From assembly GCA_031264145.1 (NCBI GenBank), contig JAISEK010000028.1:1-47669 (forward strand): DNA of 47,669 nt, given 5' to 3'. This document shows, piece after piece, positions 8,337 to 16,852 of the stretch. Position 1 is the first letter of the stretch; every line of letters begins with the position of its first letter. Made by a program: the position numbers and the translations under genes. The notes beneath the pieces were generated by a model, which searched no databases, was not told where the DNA came from, and saw only the letters and a program-made list of their open reading frames with translations. This stretch comes from Deltaproteobacteria bacterium (GTDB lineage: Bacteria > Desulfobacterota > Desulfarculia > Adiutricales > Adiutricaceae).

Positions 8337-9410
8337 CTATTGGATCTGATCCGGCTCGACGACGATCCAGTTCTTGTCGGCCGTTACGTTTTGGCGGAGA
8401 GACTTTTGGTTGGCTGCGGATTCCTTCCACCATTTCTCCATGGCTTCCATTGAGGAGGCGCGGCGGTTGACCCATACCCTGACTCCGCCCTTGCCGACGT
8501 CAACGCCGTTTAGGAGCATGTAGCCATCGGAGATGGGGGTGTCGCCGCCGGCCAGGACCGGCTTCTTCCACTGGTCTATCCAGCCCACGATGGTGCCGTA
8601 TTTTCCCTCGTACCAGGTCATGGGGTTGACCAGGTAGGGCGTCAGCAACAGCTCCTGGTTGGCTTCCTGGCTGTAGGTCCCTTCCTTGATCTGGAACCTT
8701 GAGTTGACCAGCTCGCCGGTCCTGCGGTTCTTGAGAAGCATGTTCACGCCCAAAACGTTTTCTGGCTTGACGTTGTAGCCATATTTGGGGTCAGAGGCCA
8801 CCATGCGGACCAATTCCTCGGCCGCCGCTGAAATGACGTAAACATCGATGCCATTTTCCATCAGAACGTTGTAGAGTTCGGTCATGCCGGTGAAAATCTT
8901 GGGTGGGTTGACCTCGCCCGTCTTGACCTCGTCGCCGCTCCAATACTTTATGGGCACCGGCTGGCCGTAGGCCATCAGCTCATCCACGTAGCCCTTCAGC
9001 TGGGCCAGGGTAAAGCCGGAGAAGACTTGGGCCACCCAGGGGTAGCAGATCAGGTCCTCAATCTCGCAGATGCGCCAGTAGTAGCTCTGGAGTGTTTCCT
9101 TGTAGCCGCGCGTGTCTTTGAAGGGGATGAGCTTCAAGGAGGGGTCAAGCTTGTTGCGGTTGATGTAGCCCTTCATTTCCATGAACGGGAGCAAGGACTC
9201 TTCGAGGTCATAGCGGTAACTGGTGTTATCCATGTCAAAGACGGCAAAGGCGCCTTTGTTGGCGTTCGCCTTGATCATCTTCATCAGCTTGGCCTTGGCC
9301 TCCGGTGGCCAATGGTCCAGCTCGGTGGCTGAGGCTGGGAGGACCGTCAGGGCTGCGAAGGCCACGGCCACGGCAAATATGCCCAAGAAACGAATAGCTG
9401 CTTTCCGCAT
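8337..9410 (-). CDS. exported HAD-superfamily phosphatase (phosphorylcholine phosphatase-like)
   Basis: A 357-residue protein from ATG 9410, with AGGAG six bases upstream. Residues 1-29 are a signal peptide ([10 protein letters not shown], hydrophobic core, cleavage near PASATE), so it acts in the periplasm or outside. The mature part has the HAD nucleophile motif FDMDNT (about residues 58-63), the second motif VISAAAEE (serine in motif II) and a late acidic segment [10 protein letters not shown] (motif IV). These features and its size suit the secreted PchP-like phosphatases, which cleave small phosphoesters such as phosphorylcholine. The exact substrate is not determined. The ORF can be read up to 9536, but the signal peptide fixes the start. 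It stands alone. Confidence 0.8.
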   Translation of the reverse strand: MRKAAIRFLGIFAVAVAFAALTVLPASATELDHWPPEAKAKLMKMIKANANKGAFAVFDMDNTSYRYDLEESLLPFMEMKGYINRNKLDPSLKLIPFKDTRGYKETLQSYYWRICEIEDLICYPWVAQVFSGFTLAQLKGYVDELMAYGQPVPIKYWSGDEVKTGEVNPPKIFTGMTELYNVLMENGIDVYVISAAAEELVRMVASDPKYGYNVKPENVLGVNMLLKNRRTGELVNSRFQIKEGTYSQEANQELLLTPYLVNPMTWYEGKYGTIVGWIDQWKKPVLAGGDTPISDGYMLLNGVDVGKGGVRVWVNRRASSMEAMEKWWKESAANQKSLRQNVTADKNWIVVEPDQIQ

Positions 9411-10073
9411 AAGTTCTCCTCGTGGTTGGTCCCGAAGGTTAGGGCCTGGCCATGCGGGCAGGTCTCCGGGGAAGTGGTTTTTGAGACCTTCGAATAAATT
9501 GATATATATGAATGTCATATGTAGCGATGATATCAAAAGAGTTTTCGGCTGTCAATCGTTTTTGGCTTGACTCCAGGCCTGCGCGCAAACAGCTGTCGGC
9601 CGAGCGGGTCATGGCCGGTCTCGGGCAAATTGCTGACGTGATGACGGGAATAACGAGCGTCAGGCTAAAAATCACGACAAGTCAACTTGTCACCTGAAGT
9701 GTCATATTTGTCTGGGAAAATAACCCAGCCTGGCCGTCACCCGGCCTTGTCCGGCGGTCACTGGGCCAGGCCGATTGGTCATTGATTTTGGCCCTGGCAA
9801 CTGCTAAACTGTGTCCCATCAGAAGCGACGCTTTTCTCTTTAAGAGTGGGTCTCTGGGACAGCCTCTGGTCCAGTTGGCGGCTTCAAAGCCAAGGTCTTT
9901 CTCGATTCGGGAATTTGAGGCGAGATATTTCCCTGGCAGATGCTCCAAGTTTATGCATGTAAATTCCCTATATGGTTTTTAAACAATTGATTTTAATTAA
10001 AAAATGTCGCTATAAAAAGTAATATTTTTACTTTAAAACTAATTTCATCCTTGTTCGTAGATTAGGAGATGTT
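9411..10073. other. intergenic region upstream of the Ter-type cluster
   Basis: A 660-base divergent region without a convincing gene. The last 120 bases are AT-rich and carry the probable promoter of the first terY gene (9987-10016). Confidence 0.5.
9987..10016 (+). promoter_or_regulatory. possible sigma-70 promoter for the first terY-like gene
   Basis: TTGATT (9987-9992), an 18-base spacer, and TATAAA (10011-10016), 58 bases before the ATG. The surroundings are AT-rich, so chance matches are likely. Confidence 0.35.
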
Positions 10074-10715
10074 ATGCGGAGACTTCCAGTCTATTTGCTG
10101 ATTGACACGTCCGGCTCCATGTCGGGAGAGCCCATCGAGGCCGTGAAAAATGGCCTGCAGCTGCTGCATTCGGCCCTGAGGAAGGATCCCCAGGCCATGG
10201 AGACGGCTTTCCTGAGCGTCATAACGTTCAGCTCCAATGCCTCCCAGGTCATGCCCCTGACCGAGGTGGCCAGCTTCAGGCCCCCGAACGTCACCGCCTC
10301 CGGCGGCACCTCTCTGGGCGCGGCCCTCAAGCTGGTGGTAGATTGCGCCGACAAGGAGGTCAACAAGGGCACCTCAAGCGAGAAGGGCGACTGGAAGCCT
10401 TTGGTTTTTTTGATGACCGACGGCATGCCCACTGACAGTATCGATTCGGGCCTCAAGAAGTTCAAGGCGGCCAAGTGGGGCCTGGTCGTGGCCTGCGCTG
10501 CCGGCCATAGCGCCGACACCGCCGTGCTCCAGAAGATTGCCGGCGAGAACGTCCTCCTCCTTGACACCTGCGACTCGGCCAGCATCGCCGCCTACTTCAA
10601 GTTCGTTTCCTCCAGCATAGTCACCACCAGCCAGAAGATCGACTCCGGCGGTGGCGTTGACTCCATGTCAGAGCTTCCCCCGCCGCCCCCTGAAATCTCT
10701 TTGCTGAAGCCCTAG
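10074..10715 (+). CDS. terY: TerY-like vWA protein 1 (short form)
   Basis: A 213-residue von Willebrand A domain protein. ATG 10074 has GGAG five bases upstream. The metal-ion-dependent adhesion site is complete: DTSGS (residues 11-15), Thr79 in GGTSLGAAL, and Asp116 in LMTDGMPTD. The protein has no signal peptide or membrane segment, so it should be cytoplasmic. TerY proteins are scaffold-like partners of a PP2C phosphatase and a kinase in tellurite/stress-type gene clusters, and both occur downstream here. The protein ends in a Pro-rich tail ELPPPPPEISLLKP that recurs, slightly changed, in the next two vWA proteins. It is the most divergent of the three short copies. The 160-base gap to the next gene is AT-rich and may hold a separate promoter. 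Confidence 0.88.
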   Translation: MRRLPVYLLIDTSGSMSGEPIEAVKNGLQLLHSALRKDPQAMETAFLSVITFSSNASQVMPLTEVASFRPPNVTASGGTSLGAALKLVVDCADKEVNKGTSSEKGDWKPLVFLMTDGMPTDSIDSGLKKFKAAKWGLVVACAAGHSADTAVLQKIAGENVLLLDTCDSASIAAYFKFVSSSIVTTSQKIDSGGGVDSMSELPPPPPEISLLKP

Positions 10716-10875
10716 CCGTCATTATTTGAGTTGTTTTGGTTTGCCGCTGTGTTGTCCTGATATTCTGCGTTTTTGGTTGTTTGATTTATTCGAAATGCTA
10801 AGTTTGAAAAATAAATTTTTTGTTGTTTTGTCTTTAGTTTGCTTGATTCTTGTCTTTTCTTAAGAAGATAATCCC
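10716..10875 (+). other. AT-rich gap between terY copies 1 and 2
   Basis: T-rich sequence with no gene. It could carry a terminator or promoter, but no clear hairpin or -35/-10 pair stands out. Confidence 0.3.
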
Positions 10876-11520
10876 ATGAGAAAACTGCCCATCTATATAT
10901 TGATCGATACTTCCGGTTCCATGCGCGGCGAACCCATAGAGGCGGTCAAGGCGGGCCTGCAGTCGCTTTTCTCAGGGCTCAAGCGTGACCCCCATGCCTT
11001 GGAGTCGGTCCAGATCTGCGTCATCACCTTCGATCGCGAGGCCAAGGTCATTTTGCCCATGTCCGAACTGGACAACCTGAGGATGCCCGTGATCCCGCCC
11101 CTGGAGTCCTCGCCCACCAACATGGGCGAGGCCCTGGAGCTGATGTGCCAGCTCTATTCCAAGGATGTCGTCAAGACGTCGCCCACTGCCAAGGGCGACT
11201 GGCTGCCACTGGCCGTGGTCATGACCGACGGGAGCCCTTCCGATACCGGTCTTTTCAACGTCATGTGCGAGAAGCTCTCCTCCCCTTCCTCCATCTACCG
11301 CTTTGCCCGCATAATCGGCTGCGCCGCTGGCCCCAAGGCCAAGACCGAGCCTCTCAAGAGGTTCTCCACCGACGTTGTTTCCCTGGAAACCATGGACAGC
11401 AACAGTTTTGCCAAATTTTGGGCCTGGGTCTCCCAATCCTTCACCAAGCACAGCCAGGGCACCGACATGGCCATGGATGAGCTGCCCCCGCCGCCTGTTG
11501 AAATCAAGATAGCCATTTGA
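10876..11520 (+). CDS. terY: TerY-like vWA protein 2 (short form)
   Basis: A 214-residue vWA protein with MIDAS residues DTSGS near the start, Thr in SSPTNMGEAL, and Asp in VMTDGSPSD. Over its full length it is very similar to the protein that follows at 11552, with long stretches of near-identical DNA, so the two look like a recent tandem duplication. It ends in DELPPPPVEIKIAI, the shared Pro-rich tail. A cysteine sits in RIIGCAAGPKAKTEPL. No export signal is present. It probably works as a binding partner in the kinase/phosphatase module downstream. ATG 10876 lies after AAGAAGATAATCCC, so the ribosome site is weak. Confidence 0.88.
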   Translation: MRKLPIYILIDTSGSMRGEPIEAVKAGLQSLFSGLKRDPHALESVQICVITFDREAKVILPMSELDNLRMPVIPPLESSPTNMGEALELMCQLYSKDVVKTSPTAKGDWLPLAVVMTDGSPSDTGLFNVMCEKLSSPSSIYRFARIIGCAAGPKAKTEPLKRFSTDVVSLETMDSNSFAKFWAWVSQSFTKHSQGTDMAMDELPPPPVEIKIAI

Positions 11521-11551
11521 TTAGCCCATTACACGTCAGCCATAATTTTTA

Positions 11552-12190
11552 ATGAGAAAACTGCCCATATACATATTGATCGACACTTCCGGCTCCATGC
11601 GCGGCGAGCCAATAGAGGCCGTCAAGACGGGCCTGCGCTCGCTCTTCTCCAGCCTTCGTCGCGACCCCCAGGCCATGGAGTCGGTGCACATCTGCGTCAT
11701 CACCTTTGACCGGGAGGCCAGGATCATCTTGCCGTTGACCAGGCTCGATCGGCTCAAGCTGCCCGAGATTCCTCCCCTGGAGTCATCCCCGACCAACATG
11801 GGCGAGGCCTTGGAGCTGATGCTGAGGTGCTACGGCAAGGAGGTCGTGGTTTCCCCGGACGGGCAGGAGGGCGACTGGCTGCCCCTGGCCGTGGTCATGA
11901 CCGACGGGAGCCCTTCCGATACCGATCTGTTCAACAGGATGTGCGTCCTCCTGTCTGGCCCGGCATATCCCTTTGCCCGCATCATCGGCTGCGCCGCCGG
12001 CCCCAAGGCCAAAACCGAGCCCCTCAAGAGGTTCTCGTCCGATGTCGTCATTTTGGAGACGATGGACAGCAACGGTTTCCTGAGATTCTGGGAGTGGGTC
12101 TCCCAGTCTTTGGCCCAACAAAGCCATGATTCGAGCGATTCTCTTGACGAGATGCCTCCGCCACCGATGGAAATCAAGATTGCCTTTTAA
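11552..12190 (+). CDS. terY: TerY-like vWA protein 3 (short form)
   Basis: A 212-residue vWA protein, tandem paralogue of the preceding gene, only 31 bases after it. The MIDAS residues are intact (DTSGS; Thr in SSPTNMGEAL; Asp in VMTDGSPSD). It ends with DEMPPPPMEIKIAF, again the Pro-rich tail. No recognisable Shine-Dalgarno sequence precedes ATG 11552, so translation may depend on the upstream gene. The spread of differences relative to copy 2 (middle region around YGKEVVVSPDGQEG) suggests specialisation of one surface while the metal site and the tail stay fixed (inference). Confidence 0.88.
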   Translation: MRKLPIYILIDTSGSMRGEPIEAVKTGLRSLFSSLRRDPQAMESVHICVITFDREARIILPLTRLDRLKLPEIPPLESSPTNMGEALELMLRCYGKEVVVSPDGQEGDWLPLAVVMTDGSPSDTDLFNRMCVLLSGPAYPFARIIGCAAGPKAKTEPLKRFSSDVVILETMDSNGFLRFWEWVSQSLAQQSHDSSDSLDEMPPPPMEIKIAF

Positions 12191-12247
12191 TATTTTTATT
12201 CTAGTAATATATTTTAATTTTTTTTACATGATAAAATATGGTGTGTA

Positions 12248-15229
12248 ATGACAATAGAGATAAATAATTCAAATTTTTCTGATTTAAAAGATATAATATT
12301 ATTCTGTAGCAAATTTTTATCGACTGATTCTGATATTAATGCTAAAATAAAAAATATAGTTAGCCAAGATTTTTTAAATATATATAATAAATCTACTATT
12401 TTTATAAATAATGTTAATAATAATGATTGCCTTGATGATTATAGAAATTTTATAGATGAGCATAATTTGAATAGTTTTTCTGGTGCTACATTGACTGATG
12501 AAGTAATTATTACTATTATATCTAATTATTTTTACAAAAATTTGCTAAAATATAAAATAAAATATTCGAATTTAATTCAAAATAGTGTGCTAAAATTTCA
12601 ATCACAATCGCAATCTATTGATGATACTTTAGTAATTAATAATATTGATTCTAATACTAAAAATAAATTTAATTCTACCTTTTCAATGGAAGATTCTACA
12701 TCTGCAAGCGAAATGAGGAAAGTGCATTGTCCTGAAACTACGGATACCGTTGACCAGGACAGCATGACAGGATCCGACCCCCTGTCTTCCGTAAGCGTTA
12801 CCAATAAAGTCCAACACGCCCAGCCAGATTCATCTTCTCAGGCTGCCTCCATGACTCAAAGCCAATTTGATAGACCCTTGGCTGCCTCTTCTGGCCTCGT
12901 TGTTCCAGAGACAAAACCGTCTTTAAGAGAATCTGGCCAGTTTGACTCAGCCGATCCTGTTACTCTGGAAAACAAAAGCGACCAGCTGGCGGCCGTGCCT
13001 CAGGCCCTTGGCGGGCCATTCCTCCCGGTTGGCCAGATCCAGGCGGATACGGGCACCATGGGGGACCTACCGGCGGCGGGTCCACCGGCCCTGGGCGAGG
13101 CATCCTTCCCGGTTACCCAGTCGGATACGGGCACCATGGGGGATCAGCCGGCGGCCGGTCCTCAGGCCCTGGGCGAGCCATCCTTCCCGGTTGGCCAGAA
13201 CCAGTCGGATACGCGCACCAAGGGGGACCAGCCGGCGGCCGGTCCTCAGGCCCTGGGCGAGCTATCCTTCCCTGTTGGCCAGACCCAGTCGGATACTGGC
13301 ACCATGGGGGACCAGCCGGCGGCCGGTCCTCAGGCCCTAGGCGAGCCATCCCTCCCGGTTGTCCAGACCCTGCCGGAGAATGGCTCCCTTGGGGACCAAC
13401 CTGGGGCCTGGCCTCAGGCACGTGGTGAGCCATCCCTCCCGGTTGGCCAGACCATGCCAGGGAATGGCCCCCTTGGGGACCAACTTGGGGCCGGGCCTCA
13501 GGACTCGGGCAACAAATCCATCCAAGGAGGCCAACCAGATCCTAGGACGGACCCCATTGAGGACCAGCCGGCGAGCGGCCCTCAGGCTTCGGGCGGCGGC
13601 CAATCCATCCAAGTAGGCCACCCAGATCCTAGTACTGACCCCATTGGGGACCAGCCGGTGGCCGGTCCTCAGATTGCAAGCGAACAATTCCTGCCAGTAG
13701 TTGATCAGAACGTCGCAGAGACTGCCCCCCTGGGGGACAGGCAGCTTGTTTTTGAGTCTGGTATCCCTGGACCAAACGTGGTTCTGGCAGATTTTGATAT
13801 AAATAGAAAAAACCAGATAGTCAATTTAGAAAATGATGAAAAATTCAATATTGATACTCCTGTTATTTATTTGGATGCTTTGTGTTTTCCGCAAAATAAT
13901 TCTCAAAAATTATATACAAAAGATATAAATGAGATATTTAAAACGTTTGATGATATTTTTGTGCAACGTCTTGGAGATAATATTGATCTGACTTATAAAT
14001 TTCCTAATCATTTTTTTATATTAAAATCAATTCCTAATAAATTTTTAAAAGATATATTAATGTTAGATATTAATGCTAATAAGCATGATTTATTTTTAAA
14101 TGGTGTGACAACTAGAGATTATGATGGAAATATAATTTTTAGGTTAAAAATAAATGATATGGCGGAATTTTATGAAATTGCAAAAACAATGTATATTCCT
14201 CCAGACCCCAAAACTTTATGGAAAGACTTAAAGGTAGATGATTTTGAAGGTTACGAATATCTTGATGAGGCTTATGACCATATTGACCTGAAAGATATTG
14301 AAAAAACCTTGATCGTGGCCAGTTGCCGGGGGCGCAGTCACGCCCATGTCGGCAAGCCCAGGGACGACAACTACAGATTCGCCTGCAATCTCGAGTCTGG
14401 TTGGAATATTTGCGCTGTCGCCGATGGGGCCGGTAGCGGCAGGTTTTCGCGGAAGGGCTCCGATCTGGCCTGTGCCACGGCGATAGACACGTGTAAGGCT
14501 CTTTTTGAAAAAGAGGATTTGGCCCCTCAAATCTCTGCTGACATTAAGAGGCTATATGATTTTAGAGCCAATGTCTCTTCTCATCCATCTAACAGAAGCA
14601 GTGAAGAAGAATTAAAATTTAGAAATGAACTTATTTTAGATAAATTATTTCATCGTATGGTATATGACACATATAATAAAATTCATGATGAATATAAACT
14701 TAAGAAGCAAGAGCCCAAATATGATAAACTAGAATTGTCAGCCTATCATTCGACCCTTCTCTTTTTGGCCTTCAAGAAGTTTGATTTTGGATATTTCTTC
14801 GGCTCATATTGGATTGGCGATGGGGCCATGCTCATATACAATGTGGAAGGCAAAGGCCAGGTTGAGATCTTGGGCGTCCCTGATTCCGGCGATTACGCCG
14901 GCCAGACCAGATTTTTGACCATGATCTCTGAGATTGAGGCGGAAAAGATCAAAAAGAGGACGCGCTTTACTTTCGCCAGGTCCTTTGAGTCAATCATTAT
15001 GGCCACGGACGGCATAACCGATGCCTTTTTCCCCTCCGAGGAAAGTACCCTCTCTGGGGAGAATTGGATCGAGTTCTGGACCAAGACCCTCAGGGAAGGG
15101 GAGTATGCGTGCCCTGTACTTTTTGATCCCAGCGTTGCCCCTGGCGAACAGGCCAAGGCCCTCCGCGGGTGGCTTGATTTTTGGTCCAAAGGCAACCATG
15201 ACGATAGGACTATACTGTTAATAAAGTAA
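12248..15229 (+). CDS. large PP2C-type Ser/Thr phosphatase with long N-terminal extension and internal repeats
   Basis: A 993-residue protein. The C-terminal third, from about residue 680, is a PP2C domain with the family motifs in order: RDDN, VADGAGSGRFS, a STLLFLAF strand, WIGDGAMLIY, IIMATDGITDAF and HDDRTILLI. All metal-binding aspartates appear present. This is the phosphatase of a TerY-P triad and should oppose the kinase encoded next. The N-terminal 160 residues are Asn/Ile/Lys-rich and unrecognised. Residues about 250-500 are about nine Pro/Gly-rich repeats of roughly 26-29 residues. Residues about 510-680 form a further unrecognised, AT-coded domain. Base composition switches several times along the gene. 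No membrane segment was seen. ATG 12248 follows the weak GGTGTGTA. Typical PP2Cs have about 250 residues, so roughly 680 are extra. Confidence 0.85.
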   Translation: MTIEINNSNFSDLKDIILFCSKFLSTDSDINAKIKNIVSQDFLNIYNKSTIFINNVNNNDCLDDYRNFIDEHNLNSFSGATLTDEVIITIISNYFYKNLLKYKIKYSNLIQNSVLKFQSQSQSIDDTLVINNIDSNTKNKFNSTFSMEDSTSASEMRKVHCPETTDTVDQDSMTGSDPLSSVSVTNKVQHAQPDSSSQAASMTQSQFDRPLAASSGLVVPETKPSLRESGQFDSADPVTLENKSDQLAAVPQALGGPFLPVGQIQADTGTMGDLPAAGPPALGEASFPVTQSDTGTMGDQPAAGPQALGEPSFPVGQNQSDTRTKGDQPAAGPQALGELSFPVGQTQSDTGTMGDQPAAGPQALGEPSLPVVQTLPENGSLGDQPGAWPQARGEPSLPVGQTMPGNGPLGDQLGAGPQDSGNKSIQGGQPDPRTDPIEDQPASGPQASGGGQSIQVGHPDPSTDPIGDQPVAGPQIASEQFLPVVDQNVAETAPLGDRQLVFESGIPGPNVVLADFDINRKNQIVNLENDEKFNIDTPVIYLDALCFPQNNSQKLYTKDINEIFKTFDDIFVQRLGDNIDLTYKFPNHFFILKSIPNKFLKDILMLDINANKHDLFLNGVTTRDYDGNIIFRLKINDMAEFYEIAKTMYIPPDPKTLWKDLKVDDFEGYEYLDEAYDHIDLKDIEKTLIVASCRGRSHAHVGKPRDDNYRFACNLESGWNICAVADGAGSGRFSRKGSDLACATAIDTCKALFEKEDLAPQISADIKRLYDFRANVSSHPSNRSSEEELKFRNELILDKLFHRMVYDTYNKIHDEYKLKKQEPKYDKLELSAYHSTLLFLAFKKFDFGYFFGSYWIGDGAMLIYNVEGKGQVEILGVPDSGDYAGQTRFLTMISEIEAEKIKKRTRFTFARSFESIIMATDGITDAFFPSEESTLSGENWIEFWTKTLREGEYACPVLFDPSVAPGEQAKALRGWLDFWSKGNHDDRTILLIK
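12990..13746 (+). repeat. about nine tandem coding repeats (roughly 78-87 bp) inside the PP2C gene
   Basis: The encoded unit is close to QSDTGTMGDQPAAGPQALGE followed by PSFPVGQ. The first five or so copies are nearly identical, and the later ones drift (e.g. TDPIGDQP). Units are 26 to 29 residues. The DNA is GC-rich and near-identical between copies, so copy number probably varies among strains. Confidence 0.85.
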
Positions 15230-15273
15230 TTTTTTTTGATATTGGATGATTATTAATATACGTTAAGAGGCTA

Positions 15274-16761
15274 ATGATGACTTTAATTTCCGCAACTGCC
15301 GTCGATGGGTCTAGCGTGCAGTTCATAAAAAAAGATCCCATGCAAGGCGGGGTCAAGGATGTCTATTTTTCACCCAAAAAGGATTACGTCGTCGCCTTCT
15401 TCCGAAAGAAGCTGGATATCCAGGGCAAAGAACGCTTGGAACGACTCGTCGGGAAGTACCGCGAGGGCATTTTTGGGCAGCAGGGTTCAGATTTTTGGCG
15501 GGATCTCTACCGTTGGCCCGAGAAGATAGTCGAGCATGGCGGCTTGACAGGGATCGTGGTCCCGACTTACCAGTCAAAATTCTTCTTTGGTCGCGACACG
15601 GATCGCGACGGGGCCGAGAAAGAGGGAAAATGGTTTGCCTCGGCCAAGAATTTCAACAAATACGTCCCGCCAGGCGACAAGGGCGACCTCTTGGGCTTCA
15701 TCAGGATCTGCATCAACCTCAGCCGGGCCGTCCGAAGGCTCCATGCGGCCGGTCTGGCCCATTCGGATCTTTCCTACAAGAACTGCCTGGTAGATCCGGC
15801 TTCCGGTTCAGCCTGCATCATCGATATTGACGGCCTGGTCGTGCCCAATCTTTTCCCCCCTGATGTCTTGGGTACCCCTGACTTCATAGCCCCCGAGGTC
15901 GTGGCCACCTCCAGGCTCAACAAGACCGATCCTGGCCGCAAGTTTCCTTGCCGTGAAACTGACCAGCATGCCTTGGCCGTCCTGATTTACCAGTATCTCT
16001 TCCATCGCCATCCACTGCGGGGCAAAAAGGTCCACAGCCAGGACAGCGTCGAGCAGGAGTTTTTGGAAATGGGGGAGCGGGCCCTCTTCATCGAGCACCC
16101 GACCGACCATTCCAACCGCTTCGTTATACAGCCCAACGACAAGGATTTCCTGCCCTGGGTTGACACCCAAAAGCTCCCGTTCACCCTTATGGGGCCGTAT
16201 CTCAAGGAACTTTTCCTACAGTCCTTCGTCAATGGCCTGCACTCTCCACAAGAGCGTCCCAGCGCGGACGACTGGGAGGAGGCCTTGGTCAAGACCTCCG
16301 ATTTGCTCCAGCTCTGTCCAAACTCCTCCTGCGTCAAGGGCTGGTATATCTTCGATCCTATTGCCAAGACTTCAAAATGCCCTTACTGCGGCACTTCCGT
16401 CAAGGGCCAGGTCCCGGTTTTGGACTTCTATTCCAGCCATGACGGCACGAACTTCCGTCGGGAAAACCGCCGTCTGGTCGTCTTTTCCGGCCAATACCTT
16501 TATCTTTGGCATGTCATGAGAAACATGTTTCCCAATGAGAAGCTCACTGAGGCCGATAAAAAGGCGGTCGGGTACTTCTCGTTCTTCAAGAATAAGTGGG
16601 TCTTCGTCAATCAAACCCTCAACAGCCTTTTTCTCATCCAAAACGACAACAGAAAGCCGATCCAGATTGGTTCCTCCGTGGATCTGATTGATGGCTCCCA
16701 GCTTCTTCTCTCGACCGAAAAGGATGGCCGGATCGCCAGCGTCTCGCTGGTCAATGTCTAG
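15274..16761 (+). CDS. protein-kinase-like protein with zinc ribbon and FHA-like tail (TerY-P triad kinase)
   Basis: A 495-residue protein. The kinase part shows the catalytic loop HSDLSYKN (residues 163-170, a variant of HRDxKxxN with Asp165 and Asn170), the metal-binding IIDIDG (Asp184 or Asp186, replacing DFG) and a PDFIAPEV activation-segment end near 203-209. The glycine loop is not canonical. A four-cysteine zinc ribbon follows (Cys348, Cys353, Cys369, Cys372). The last 100 residues (GYFSFFKNKWVFVNQTLNSL... GSSVDLIDGSQLLLS) look like an FHA-type beta fold that could bind phosphothreonine. The neighbours (PP2C 44 bases upstream, TerY genes on both sides) make it the kinase of the triad. 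Start: ATG 15274 or the adjacent ATG 15277. AAGAGG lies close upstream, better spaced for the second. Confidence 0.8.
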   Translation: MMTLISATAVDGSSVQFIKKDPMQGGVKDVYFSPKKDYVVAFFRKKLDIQGKERLERLVGKYREGIFGQQGSDFWRDLYRWPEKIVEHGGLTGIVVPTYQSKFFFGRDTDRDGAEKEGKWFASAKNFNKYVPPGDKGDLLGFIRICINLSRAVRRLHAAGLAHSDLSYKNCLVDPASGSACIIDIDGLVVPNLFPPDVLGTPDFIAPEVVATSRLNKTDPGRKFPCRETDQHALAVLIYQYLFHRHPLRGKKVHSQDSVEQEFLEMGERALFIEHPTDHSNRFVIQPNDKDFLPWVDTQKLPFTLMGPYLKELFLQSFVNGLHSPQERPSADDWEEALVKTSDLLQLCPNSSCVKGWYIFDPIAKTSKCPYCGTSVKGQVPVLDFYSSHDGTNFRRENRRLVVFSGQYLYLWHVMRNMFPNEKLTEADKKAVGYFSFFKNKWVFVNQTLNSLFLIQNDNRKPIQIGSSVDLIDGSQLLLSTEKDGRIASVSLVNV

Positions 16762-16852
16762 GAGACGGTTGGCCTCTAAGATCTTTGCTAAAGTGTCAAT
16801 TAGACTCTAAGAAATTAATTCGTCTTTTTGGGTCAATTGGAGCGCTTATTTT

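Larger units (their letters stand above)
10876..12190 (+). repeat. tandem gene duplication of terY copies 2 and 3
   Basis: The two coding regions share long near-identical blocks at equivalent positions, for example around the TDGSPSDT and RIIGCAAGPKAKTEPLKRFS coding segments, while the intergenic DNA differs. This is direct tandem duplication followed by limited divergence. Confidence 0.8.

Noticed and set aside
9682-9948. 88-codon minus-strand ORF upstream of the ter cluster
   Set aside because: No ribosome site, no family pattern, and it overlaps the presumed regulatory region.
12990-13746. CRISPR array
   Set aside because: The repeats are coding, of variable length and without spacers; they belong to the PP2C protein.
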